A stretch of DNA of 64,000 nucleotides from Kitasatospora xanthocidica (GTDB taxonomy: Bacteria > Actinomycetota > Actinomycetes > Streptomycetales > Streptomycetaceae). The notes beneath the pieces are model-generated. The model was given only the letters and a program-made list of their open reading frames with translations, was not told the origin of the DNA and searched no databases. Location of the stretch: assembly GCF_014656195.1 (NCBI RefSeq), contig NZ_BNBY01000010.1, forward strand, positions 186,001-250,000, given 5' to 3'. Below are positions 15,524 to 22,863 of this stretch, piece by piece (within the stretch, counting starts at the first letter, position 1; every line of letters begins with the position of its first letter). Position numbers and translations under genes: made by a program.

Positions 15524-16634
15524 CGCGGAGGTCGTCGAGCCGCGGGCGGACGGCGCCGGCCCGGAGACGTCCAGCGCGGAGCGGGAGCGGCTCGCCGCCT
15601 TCTGGCGCAAGGCGCTCGGCGAAGCCGGGAGCCTGCCGCTGGACGTCACGTGCGTCGAGCAGCCGACGCCGCTGCGCAGCACCGCCGTGTACGACGTCTC
15701 CTTCGCCGGCTCCCGCGGCCACCGCATCAGCGGCTGGCTGCTGGTGCCCCGGGGCGCCGGGCAGCCACTGGCCTGCGTGGTGCAGTTCCTCGGTTACGGG
15801 GAGGGGCGCGGGCACGCGCTCGACTGGCTGCTGTGGCCCTCCGTCGGCCACGCCACGCTGGTGGTCGACACCCGGGGCCAGGGCGGGAGCAACGGCCGGC
15901 CGGGGGCGACCCCGGACCCGGTCGGCCTCACCCACCCCCAGGTGCCCGGCTTCGTCACGCGCGGCATCCTGGACCCCGAGGAGTACTACTACCGCGACGC
16001 CTACGTGGACGCGGTGCGCGCGGTCGAGGCCGCGGCGGCCCACCCGGCGGTCGACCCGCGCCGGATCGCGGTGGCCGGCTGCAGCCAGGGCGGCCAACTC
16101 GCCCTGGCCGCGGCCGTGCTGAGCCCGCTGGTGGCGGCGGCCCTGGTGGAGTCGCCGTTCCTCAGCGCGGTCACCGACCTGACCCGGCTGCCCGACCGGC
16201 AGCCGTACCGCGAACTGCTCCGCTTCGCCGGGTACTTCCCCGAGTCGAGCGCACGGGCGCTGGAGACCCTCGGCTACTTCGACGTCGCGGTGCTGGCCGG
16301 GTACGGGCGCTGCCCGGCGCTGTTCTCGGTGGCCGGCCGGGACGACCGCTGCGCGCCGAGCACCGGGTACGCGGCGCACGCCCGCTACCCGGCGCGCAAG
16401 GAACTGCGCACCTGGCCGATGGCCGAGCACGCGGTGCCCAACACGGCGCTGCGGCTGGCGGAGGCGGACTTCCTCGCGGAGGTCCTCGACCGGGCCCGTA
16501 CGGGGGTCGTCGGTGTCGGCGGTGTCGGCGGTGTGGACGGGGACGGCGGGGACGGCGGGGCCGGACGGGCGGACGGCGCCGCGCCGGTGGCGGAACCCGC
16601 GTTCTGGCAGGAAGAAGTGGAGGCCCAGGGATGA
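15516..16634 (+). CDS. Alpha/beta hydrolase of the acetyl xylan esterase (AXE1) type
   Basis: The 372-residue protein starts with GTG 15516 inside the ferredoxin gene. It has the AXE1/cephalosporin C deacetylase pattern: VVQFLGYGEGRG (oxyanion strand), DTRGQGGSNG, then the nucleophile elbow GCSQGG with Ser190. The Asp lies in VAGRDDRCAPSTG and the His in MAEHAVPN. Such enzymes remove small acyl groups from sugars, antibiotics or peptides. The last 45 residues are a Gly/Val/Asp-rich low-complexity tail with GVGGVGGVDGDGGDGG. A role in deacylating a pathway intermediate is inferred only from its position. Confidence 0.8.
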   Translation: MRSAEVVEPRADGAGPETSSAERERLAAFWRKALGEAGSLPLDVTCVEQPTPLRSTAVYDVSFAGSRGHRISGWLLVPRGAGQPLACVVQFLGYGEGRGHALDWLLWPSVGHATLVVDTRGQGGSNGRPGATPDPVGLTHPQVPGFVTRGILDPEEYYYRDAYVDAVRAVEAAAAHPAVDPRRIAVAGCSQGGQLALAAAVLSPLVAAALVESPFLSAVTDLTRLPDRQPYRELLRFAGYFPESSARALETLGYFDVAVLAGYGRCPALFSVAGRDDRCAPSTGYAAHARYPARKELRTWPMAEHAVPNTALRLAEADFLAEVLDRARTGVVGVGGVGGVDGDGGDGGAGRADGAAPVAEPAFWQEEVEAQG

Positions 16635-17641
16635 GCATGCTGTTGTCCGACAGCCCGCCGGTGGACCGGCTCAGCGAGGTGGACCGGTCGGTGCGCGACC
16701 GGCTCACCTGGTCCTCGGGGAAGGCCGACCTGTACGCGGTCGACCAGTACTTCCGGGAGGCCTGCGGGACCTTCGCCGAGGACCTCGACGCGATGCTCGG
16801 CGTCGCGCTGTGCATGCTGAAGTCCGAGGCCACGGCGGGCCGCAGGCTCCGGCCCGCGCTGGAGATCCTGGCCGGGGCCGGCTTCCGCCCGGTCGACGTG
16901 GTCCGGTTCCGGCACGACCGGATGACCATCCGCGAGGTCTGGCGCTACCAGTTCAACATCGCCACCCGGGAGCGGATCGAGGCGATGGACGCGATCCTGC
17001 CGAGCACCGACACGGTCTGCCTGGTCCTGCGGGACGAGCGCTGGACCCCCGGTGCCGTCCCGGCCGCCGTCCGGCTCAACTCCCTCAAGGGGCCGGCCGA
17101 TCCGAAGCTGCGCGGCCCGGAGCACCTGCGCCACCGGCTCGGCGTCGTCAACGGCCTCTTCAACTTCCTGCACATCTCGGACGAGCCGGCCGACGTGCTG
17201 CGCGAGATCGCGGTGCTGTGCGACGGGCCGCGGCGCGAGCTGATGCGCGACCGGATCCGGTCCGGCTTCGACGCGGTGCCCGCGGTGCTGGAGGTCTTCG
17301 ACGACCTGGAACGCCGCCACCCCGAGCACGACTTCGACCTGGAGCGGAGCTGGCAGCGGCTCGCCGAGGTGCCCGGCGCCCTGGGCGAACCGGCGCGCCG
17401 CCGGGCCAGGGGCGAGGAGGCCGGGCTGGGGGAGGTCCTCGCGCTGGTCCGGGCCGAGCCGCTGGACAGCCCCTCGCGCTGGGACCTGCTCACCGTCGTC
17501 ACCCACCTGCTGACCGAGATGAGCCTGTCCTGGGTGACCCCGACGGTGCCCACCGTCACGGCCTCGTACGTCCGGGAGACACCCTCGGACGTGGCGTCGG
17601 ACGTACCGGGGGCCTTGGGGACGACGGGGGCCGGGGCGTGA
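16631..17641 (+). CDS. Nucleoside diphosphate kinase-fold protein, paralogue 2
   Basis: This 336-residue protein is clearly related to the one starting at 14355. Shared blocks include VDQYFREACGTF versus VDNYFREACWTF, GFRPVDVVRFRHDRMT, LNSLKGPADPKLRGPEHLRHRLG and the active-site segment VNGLFNFLHISDEP. The candidate phospho-His is His181. Both paralogues keep the His and the Lys-Pro or Lys-Ser loop, so neither looks dead. Two non-identical copies in one operon suggest a heteromer or two successive steps. It overlaps the esterase by ATGA and the MOSC gene by GTGA. Confidence 0.7.
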   Translation: MSMLLSDSPPVDRLSEVDRSVRDRLTWSSGKADLYAVDQYFREACGTFAEDLDAMLGVALCMLKSEATAGRRLRPALEILAGAGFRPVDVVRFRHDRMTIREVWRYQFNIATRERIEAMDAILPSTDTVCLVLRDERWTPGAVPAAVRLNSLKGPADPKLRGPEHLRHRLGVVNGLFNFLHISDEPADVLREIAVLCDGPRRELMRDRIRSGFDAVPAVLEVFDDLERRHPEHDFDLERSWQRLAEVPGALGEPARRRARGEEAGLGEVLALVRAEPLDSPSRWDLLTVVTHLLTEMSLSWVTPTVPTVTASYVRETPSDVASDVPGALGTTGAGA

Positions 17642-18312
17642 GCGCGGTCCTGTCCACCGTCAACCTGGGCGTCGAGCGGACCGGCCCCTGGGTCTCCGAG
17701 GTCGGCCGCAGCGGCATCGACAAGCGGCCGGTCGAGCACCGGGTGACGGCCCGGACCTGGGGCCTGGAGGGCGACCTGGTCGCCAACCTCAAGGTGCACG
17801 GCGGGCCGAACAAGGCCGTCTACGCCTTCGCCCGCGAGGACGCCGATTTCTGGGTCGAGGAGCTGGGCCGCGAGATCGGCCCGGGCGCCTTCGGCGAGAA
17901 CTTCTCGACCCTCGGGGTGGACATCACCAACGCCGAGGTCGGCGAGCAGTGGGCGATCGGGGACGCGGTCTTCGAGGTGATCCGGGCCCGCAAACCCTGC
18001 AAGGTGTTCGCGGGCTACTGGGAAGTCCCTGACCTGGTCAAGCGGTTCATCGCGCACGGCGCGCCCGGGGCGTACCTGCGGGTCCTCCAGGAGGGCTCGG
18101 TCGGCGCCGGGGACCCGGTGGAGATCATCCACCGCCCAGGGCACGGCGTGACCGTCGGCCTGATGCTGCGGGCGCTGACCACGGAGCGGCACCTGCTGCC
18201 GCGCTTCCTGGACGCCCCCGAGATGCTGCCCAAACACCACGAGAAGGCCCGCCGGTGGCTGGCCCTGCAAGAAGAAGCCCTGCAACAGGAAGCGGAGAGT
18301 GCGTCGACGTGA
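17638..18312 (+). CDS. MOSC-domain protein
   Basis: The 224-residue protein (GTG 17638) matches stand-alone MOSC proteins such as YiiM. It has a Gly-rich GLEGDLVANLKVHGGPNKAVYAF near residues 40-65, GAFGENFSTLG, and the conserved Cys121 in RARKPCKVFAGYW. MOSC domains bind the molybdenum cofactor sulfur or metal-sulfur groups, and YiiM reduces N-hydroxylated bases. A MOSC protein plus a [2Fe-2S] protein suggests a reductase pair acting on an N-hydroxylated or related intermediate; this is inference. GTGA overlaps on both sides show that it belongs to the operon. Confidence 0.85.
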   Translation: MSAVLSTVNLGVERTGPWVSEVGRSGIDKRPVEHRVTARTWGLEGDLVANLKVHGGPNKAVYAFAREDADFWVEELGREIGPGAFGENFSTLGVDITNAEVGEQWAIGDAVFEVIRARKPCKVFAGYWEVPDLVKRFIAHGAPGAYLRVLQEGSVGAGDPVEIIHRPGHGVTVGLMLRALTTERHLLPRFLDAPEMLPKHHEKARRWLALQEEALQQEAESAST

Positions 18313-19034
18313 CTGACGTGACTGACGTGACCGGCACGACTGGCACGACGGACGGGACGGGCGGGACCGGCCTCGGCGGCGCGGCCGGGGAGCTCGTCGA
18401 CCCGGCCCGGCTGGCCGCCCTCGACTGGAGCGACATGCCGGCCCTGCACGCTCCCATGGAGCGGCTGCTGGAGGACCTGGTCTCCTCGCCGACCTGGCTG
18501 AACGACGCGATCGACCACGTCCTGGCGACCCCGGAGCTGCTGGCCCAGTGCGAGCGGCTGCAGGAGCTGGACCGGATCGTCCTGGTCAACGACAAGGCCA
18601 CCGACGTCCGGATCCGCCTGCACGTCTTCACCCGCAGCGCCTTCGAGCGGCCGCACAACCACCGCTGGAGCTTCGGCAGCCGGATCCTGCACGGCAGCTA
18701 CCAGCACGACCTGTTCGGCGACTACGACGAGCTCACCACCGACACCCGGATCGGCTCGCCGGCCCTGGTCCGCCAGGAGACCGCCGGGACGGGCTACGTC
18801 ATCCGGCACACCATGGTGCACACCGTCCGGGCGGTGCCCGAGACCACCTCGCTGATCGTCCGGGGCCCGTCCGAGAAGGACCGCTTCGTGGTGATGAACC
18901 GCGACAGCGGCGAGGCGTGGTGGCAGTACGGGCAGAAGGCCGAGAAGGCGGAGGAGCAGCGGGCCCGCCAGCTGGGCGCGGCGCGGGTCGAGGAGATCCG
19001 GGAGCTGCTCAAGCGCCAGGGCGTCATCGGGTGA
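18309..19034 (+). CDS. Cupin-like protein with HNH metal motif, last gene of the operon
   Basis: GTG 18309 overlaps the MOSC stop. After a low-complexity Thr/Gly/Asp N terminus (about 20 residues) the 241-residue protein shows a jelly-roll pattern. It has LHVFTRSAFERPHNHRWSF with His116 and His118, SRILHGSYQHDLFGDYD, and the later VIRHTMVHTVRAVPE. The His-x-His and downstream His resemble cupin metal ligands, so a metal-dependent dioxygenase or isomerase is possible. A C-terminal helix (GQKAEKAEEQRARQ) follows. No closer family was recognised. The operon terminator lies 18 bp after the stop. Confidence 0.6.
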   Translation: MTDVTDVTGTTGTTDGTGGTGLGGAAGELVDPARLAALDWSDMPALHAPMERLLEDLVSSPTWLNDAIDHVLATPELLAQCERLQELDRIVLVNDKATDVRIRLHVFTRSAFERPHNHRWSFGSRILHGSYQHDLFGDYDELTTDTRIGSPALVRQETAGTGYVIRHTMVHTVRAVPETTSLIVRGPSEKDRFVVMNRDSGEAWWQYGQKAEKAEEQRARQLGAARVEEIRELLKRQGVIG

Positions 19035-19052
19035 CGTATCGTCGCCTACCGT

Positions 19053-19076
19053 CCCCGGCGGCGTCGGCCGCCGGGG
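19053..19076 (+). terminator. Terminator at the end of the (A/G)NI-peptide operon
   Basis: A perfect 10-bp stem (CCCCGGCGGC 19053-19062 with 19067-19076) and GTCG loop follow the cupin-like gene, separating the operon from the HAD and CYTH genes. Confidence 0.65.
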
Positions 19077-19104
19077 GAGTTCGTCGAGAGGGTGTGCGCG
19101 AAGG

Positions 19105-19803
19105 ATGAACCGGCTGATCGATCTCGTGATCTTCGACTGTGACGGCGTGCTGGTCGACAGCGAGCCGATCGCCGTACGCACCCATGTGCGGCTCGGCGCC
19201 GAGTTCGGCTGGCCGCTGACCGAGGCCGAGGTGATGCGGCGCTTCGTCGGCCGCTCCACCACCTCCATCGGCGAGCAGATCGCGGAGCGGCTCGGCCCCG
19301 ACACCGCGAAGCGCTGGGACGAGGGCTTCCGTGAGCTGCACGCCGAGGCGGTGGACCGCGAGCTGACCGTCGTCGACGGCATCGAGGAGGCGCTGGACGG
19401 CCTGGAGGCGCTCGGCTTCGGCCCGGACCGGCGCTGCATCGCCTCCAGCGGCAGCCACGACAAGATGCGCCACACCCTCGGCCGGGTGGGCCTGTACGAG
19501 CGGTTCGAGGGCCGGATCTTCAGCGCCCACGAGGTGGAGCGCGGCAAGCCCGCGCCGGACCTCTTCCTGCACGCCGCGCGCGGCAGGGGCGTCGACCCGG
19601 CCGCCTGCGTGGTCGTGGAGGACAGCCGCTTCGGCGTCGAGGCCGCGCGCGCGGCCGGGATGCGCTCCTTCGGCTACGCCGGCGGGCTCACCCCCGCGGA
19701 GTGGCTGACCGGTGACGGGACGGTCGTCCTGACCGACATGCGTGCGCTGCCCGCGCTGGTGGCCGAGCAGGACGGGAGGGTGGCGCATGCCGCTGGAAAT
19801 TGA
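19105..19803 (+). CDS. HAD-superfamily phosphatase (phosphoglycolate/beta-phosphoglucomutase type)
   Basis: The 232-residue protein has all HAD motifs: motif I DCDGVLVDSE (nucleophile in FDCDGV near residue 10), motif II in CIASSGS, motif III Lys in ERGKPAPDLF, and motif IV VVVEDSRFGVEAA. The helical cap between motifs I and II is of the C1 type found in phosphoglycolate phosphatase and beta-phosphoglucomutase. It hydrolyses or isomerises small phosphate esters. The terminator before it suggests that it is not part of the peptide operon, although phosphate chemistry there keeps the link open. It overlaps the CYTH gene by 17 bp. Confidence 0.85.
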   Translation: MNRLIDLVIFDCDGVLVDSEPIAVRTHVRLGAEFGWPLTEAEVMRRFVGRSTTSIGEQIAERLGPDTAKRWDEGFRELHAEAVDRELTVVDGIEEALDGLEALGFGPDRRCIASSGSHDKMRHTLGRVGLYERFEGRIFSAHEVERGKPAPDLFLHAARGRGVDPAACVVVEDSRFGVEAARAAGMRSFGYAGGLTPAEWLTGDGTVVLTDMRALPALVAEQDGRVAHAAGN

Positions 19804-20263
19804 GCGCAAGTTCCGGCTGGCCTCCTTCGAGCCGCCGCCGGCGGCGGTGCGCCAGCACATCGAGCAGGGCTACATCGCGATCAAGGACGACGGGACGGAG
19901 GTGCGGCTGCGGCGGATCGGCGGCAGCTGCGTCCTCGGCGTCAAGCGGTCCACGGCGGGCGGCTCGCCGGCCCGGATCGAGGTGGAGCGGGAGCTCGGCG
20001 AGGAGGAGTTCACCGAGCTCTGGCCGGCCACCGCGGGTGCCCGGCTGGTCAAGGACCGGTACACCTTCGTCGAGGCCGGTGTGACCGTGTACGCCGACGT
20101 CTACCAGGAGGAGCTGGCGGGTCTGCTGACCGCCGAGGTGGAGTTCGGCTCGCTCGCCGAGGCCGAGGCCTTCACCCCGCCGGACTGGTTCGGCGCCGAG
20201 ATCACCGGGGTCAAGGCGTACAAGAACCAGACCCTCGCGACCCGGGGGCTCCCGGAGGCCTGA
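19787..20263 (+). CDS. CYTH-domain protein (triphosphate tunnel metalloenzyme)
   Basis: The 158-residue protein begins MPLEIERKF, the ExExK signature of CYTH proteins. It continues with alternating charged strands (TEVRLRRIGG, IEVERELGEEEF, LVKDRYTFVEAG, TAEVEFGSLAEAE) that line the triphosphate tunnel. It ends AEITGVKAYKNQTLA, also typical of the family. Related bacterial enzymes are tripolyphosphatases or class IV adenylate cyclases; single-domain actinobacterial members are most likely inorganic triphosphatases. Translational coupling with the HAD phosphatase suggests joint phosphate metabolism. Confidence 0.85.
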   Translation: MPLEIERKFRLASFEPPPAAVRQHIEQGYIAIKDDGTEVRLRRIGGSCVLGVKRSTAGGSPARIEVERELGEEEFTELWPATAGARLVKDRYTFVEAGVTVYADVYQEELAGLLTAEVEFGSLAEAEAFTPPDWFGAEITGVKAYKNQTLATRGLPEA

Positions 20264-20283
20264 GGCCCTGCCCGCCTGTGTCC

Positions 20284-20320
20284 GTGTGCCACCCCGTCCT
20301 GACCGGGCGGGGTGGCACAC
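20284..20320. terminator. Bidirectional terminator between convergent genes
   Basis: A perfect 13-bp stem (20284-20296 with 20308-20320) around an 11-nt loop lies between the CYTH gene and the convergent MarR gene. Confidence 0.75.
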
Positions 20321-20339
20321 GTGCGTCCGGACCGTTCCC

Positions 20340-20831
20340 TCACGGCGAGCCGAACCAGCGCGGCGTGTCGAGGCGGAACGGGTCGCCGGGGGCGAGCCGG
20401 CGCAGGCCGTCCTCCACCTGGCGCAGCTGCTCCTCGCCCAGGGTGGCGGACCACTCGGCGCGCAGCTCGTCGAAGATCCGGGCCGAGCGGACCAGGCAGT
20501 CCACGCCCCGGGCGGTGAGCCGGACCACCTTGCGGCGGGCGTCGGCCGGGTCGCTGCCGCGCTCGACGTAGCCGAGCTGCTCCAGGGTCTCGACGGTCTT
20601 GCCCGCCGCCTGCTTGGAGACGCCGAGCCGGCGGCCGAGTTCGACAGCGGTGGTGCCGTTCGGCCCGATCGCCTGGAAGACGAAGCCGTGCATCGGGCGG
20701 AGGTCCGGGTGCCCTTCGAGGGCGATCCGCTCGTGCAGCTCGTCGATGATCGTCCGGAAGGCGAGCAGCAGGCGCAGCGGCAGCTCGAAGCCCGGCGGGG
20801 GCGGTGCACTTGACACGATAGACAACCTCAT
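20340..20831 (-). CDS. MarR-family transcriptional regulator
   Basis: The 163-residue protein has the MarR winged helix: an N-terminal dimerisation helix (LPLRLLLAFRTIIDELHER), the recognition segment AVELGRRLGVSKQAAGKTVETLEQLGYV, and the wing RGSDPADARRKVVRLTARG. It ends with a helix including WSATLGEEQLRQVEDGLRRL. ATG 20831 lies within the first of two inverted repeats that sit between this gene and the divergent cupin gene, as expected for autoregulation and control of the cupin. The ligand is unknown. Confidence 0.88.
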   Translation of the reverse strand: MRLSIVSSAPPPPGFELPLRLLLAFRTIIDELHERIALEGHPDLRPMHGFVFQAIGPNGTTAVELGRRLGVSKQAAGKTVETLEQLGYVERGSDPADARRKVVRLTARGVDCLVRSARIFDELRAEWSATLGEEQLRQVEDGLRRLAPGDPFRLDTPRWFGSP

Positions 20832-20856
20832 TGACCATATAGACAATTCCGTTGTC
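20821..20856. promoter_or_regulatory. Pair of GACAA-N5-TTGNC operator-like repeats
   Basis: GACAA-CCTCA-TTGAC (20821-20835) and GACAA-TTCCG-TTGTC (20842-20856) start exactly 21 bp apart, two helical turns, between the divergent MarR and cupin genes. They are the likely binding sites of the MarR protein. Confidence 0.7.
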
Positions 20857-20879
20857 CATCTTAGGGGAGCTCCTTCACC

Positions 20880-21290
20880 ATGCCAGTGATCCGCCGCGCC
20901 GACGCCCGCCAGTCCGAGACCCCGAACGCCACCATGACCACCTTCGCCTCGCCCACCCAGGGCTCCACCGCCCTGGCACTCTGGCGCGTCGAGATGCGGC
21001 CCGGCGCCCAGGGCCCGCTGCACGCCATGGACGCCGAACAGATCTGGACCTTCCTCACCGGCTCCGCCACCGCCGAACTGGCCGGGGAGACCCACGAACT
21101 CGCCACCGGCGACACCCTCGTCCTCCCCGCCGACACCGCCCGCCGCATCACCACCGCCGAGGGCTTCACCGCCGTCGTCGCCGCCCCCTCCCCGACCCAC
21201 GCCTACAACCCCGACGCCATCACCCCCGAAGGCGCCTGCGAGATGGCCCCCCGCGACGCCCAGCGCATCCTCCCGCCCTGGATCGCCTGA
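20880..21290 (+). CDS. Small cupin-domain protein
   Basis: The 136-residue single-domain cupin has motif 1 around PGAQGPLHAMDAEQIWTFLTGSATAEL and motif 2 around ATGDTLVLPADTARRI. Only some of the usual metal ligands are obvious (His about residue 49, Glu 54), so it may bind a small molecule rather than catalyse. Divergent transcription from the MarR gene, across two operator-like repeats, makes it the probable MarR target. Confidence 0.8.
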   Translation: MPVIRRADARQSETPNATMTTFASPTQGSTALALWRVEMRPGAQGPLHAMDAEQIWTFLTGSATAELAGETHELATGDTLVLPADTARRITTAEGFTAVVAAPSPTHAYNPDAITPEGACEMAPRDAQRILPPWIA

Positions 21291-21374
21291 CGCGGCCGGG
21301 AACGGTTTCGCTGACGTACCGCTGAGGCGCCGGTCGTCCGTTGGTCGTCCTGTCAGGTGAGGCAGGATGGAGCC

Positions 21375-21701
21375 ATGAGCGTAGTCAAGATCAACGTACT
21401 GACCGTTCCCGCCGAGCAGCGCGAGGTGCTGGAGAAGCGCTTCGCCTCCCGCGCCGGTTCGGTCGAGGGCTCCGACGGCTTCGAGTGGTTCGAACTGCTC
21501 CGCCCGGTCGAGGGCACCGACAACTACCTCGTCTACACGCGCTGGCGTGACGAGGAGTCCTTCCAGGCCTGGATGGAGGGCCCCATGAAGTCCGCCCACC
21601 GGAACGGCGCCGAGGGCGAGGCTCCCAAGCGCCCCGCCGCCTCCGGCTCCACCCTCTGGTCCTTCGACGTCGTCCAGTCGACCGGTCCCAAGAACGCCTA
21701 G
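21375..21701 (+). CDS. MhuD/IsdG-like haem-degrading monooxygenase (ABM fold)
   Basis: The 108-residue protein aligns along its length with mycobacterial MhuD. It begins MSVVKINVLTVPAEQREVLEKRF, giving the conserved Asn near residue 7, continues with GFEWFELLRPVEG and YTRWRDEESFQAWMEG, and then has a His in SAHRNG. In IsdG and MhuD the Asn, Trp and haem-ligating His are the functional residues. It probably dimerises and cleaves haem to release iron. Its ATG lies behind GGAG at 21370. Confidence 0.85.
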   Translation: MSVVKINVLTVPAEQREVLEKRFASRAGSVEGSDGFEWFELLRPVEGTDNYLVYTRWRDEESFQAWMEGPMKSAHRNGAEGEAPKRPAASGSTLWSFDVVQSTGPKNA

Positions 21702-21719
21702 GTCGCGCCGCTGCTTCGC

Positions 21720-21755
21720 CCTCGGGCCCTTCCCCTCGCGGGGCGGGGCCCGAGG
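21720..21755. terminator. Terminator after the haem monooxygenase gene
   Basis: A 10-bp stem (CCTCGGGCCC 21720-21729 with 21746-21755) lies between this gene and the convergent LysR gene. Confidence 0.65.
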
Positions 21756-21791
21756 TGCGTTCCGGGGCCGGCCCGACGGTCCCGGCGGGGT

Positions 21792-22670
21792 TCAGGCGGA
21801 GGCGGCGTAGAGGACTTCGCGGAGGCCGGGGACGGTTTCGCGGTCGGCACGCCAGACGAGGCGGAGGTGGAGTGGTGGGGGGTCGAGGGGGAGGCGGACG
21901 AGGGTGCCGGCGGCGAGTTGGTCGTGGACGGCGAACTCGGGCAGGAGGGCGAGGCCGAGGCCCTGTTCGGCGCAGGCGCGGGTGACGGCGACGCCGCCGG
22001 TGGGGACCCGGTCGACGTCGTGGCCGAGCAGGCGTTCGCCGGCCAGGTGGAAGGAGCAGGCGGGGGTGTTGACGAGCAGGCGGCGGCCGCGCAGGTGTGC
22101 GCGGGTGAGGGCGGTGGTGCCGGCGAGCGGGTCGGTGGGGGCGGCGACCAGGGCGAGCGGGACGTCCTGCAGGTCGATGTGGTCGAGCGGGGCCGGCGGC
22201 AGGTAGAAGCCGAGTTCGCCGAGCGGGCCGGAGGTGTCCAGGATCAGGGCCGCCTCCAGCGCCCCGGCCGCGACCCCGCCGAGCAGGCCGTCCCTGGCGG
22301 TGTCGGTGTGCAGGGATATCTCCAGGTCGGGCCGGCGTTCGGCGAGCCGGGCCAGCACGCCCGGCACATGGGTGGCCGCGATGGTCTCCAGCGCGCCGAG
22401 CCGCAGCCGGGCGCGGGCGGTGACCACCTCCCGCCGCGCCTGCTCGGCCTGGTCGAGCAGCCGCCGGGACCACGGCAGCAGCCGCACCCCGGCCGGGGTG
22501 AGGGTCATGCCGCGCGGGGCCCGCTCGAACAGGTCGGTGCCCAGGCTCCGTTCCAGCGTGCGGATCTGCTCCGAGACGGAGGACGGGGCGAGGCCGAGCG
22601 CCACCGCCGCGCCGGTGACGGTGCGATGGGCGACGACGGCTTCGAAGACGCGCAACTGACGTAGTTCCAC
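21792..22670 (-). CDS. LysR-family transcriptional regulator
   Basis: The 292-residue protein opens MELRQLRVFEAVVAHRTVTGAAVALGLAPSSVSEQIRTLERSLG in LysR fashion: the winged helix-turn-helix lies in residues 1-60, followed by the TPAG motif and a linker helix. The rest is a two-lobed periplasmic-binding-like effector domain. It is divergent from an MFS exporter across a 19-bp palindrome, so regulation of that exporter is likely. The inducer is unknown. Confidence 0.9.
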   Translation of the reverse strand: MELRQLRVFEAVVAHRTVTGAAVALGLAPSSVSEQIRTLERSLGTDLFERAPRGMTLTPAGVRLLPWSRRLLDQAEQARREVVTARARLRLGALETIAATHVPGVLARLAERRPDLEISLHTDTARDGLLGGVAAGALEAALILDTSGPLGELGFYLPPAPLDHIDLQDVPLALVAAPTDPLAGTTALTRAHLRGRRLLVNTPACSFHLAGERLLGHDVDRVPTGGVAVTRACAEQGLGLALLPEFAVHDQLAAGTLVRLPLDPPPLHLRLVWRADRETVPGLREVLYAASA

Positions 22671-22759
22671 TGGTTTCCCCCGGACTCCCCGACTTTAGGA
22701 ACGCCTCGCTCCGGTGCTGCGGGACAGCGTACGGGTGAGTGCCCGCCGTCGTACCGGAG

Positions 22760-22778
22760 CGTTCGGAAATTCCGAACG
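22760..22778. promoter_or_regulatory. 19-bp palindromic operator between LysR and MFS genes
   Basis: CGTTCGGAA-A-TTCCGAACG is a perfect inverted repeat in the middle of the 193-bp divergent spacer. It contains the T-N11-A spacing used by LysR proteins (for example T at 22762). Confidence 0.65.
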
Positions 22779-22863
22779 GTGCGTGCGGCCGCGGCGGTCG
22801 AACGGACGGCGGTGGCGCGGCGAGAGTGGGCGGCCGTTCCACCCGTCGATCAGGAGGCTCCCG

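Noticed and set aside
19105..20263. HAD and CYTH genes as part of the peptide operon
   Set aside because: A terminator (19053-19076) and a 70-bp gap separate them; they are kept as a possible but unproven link.
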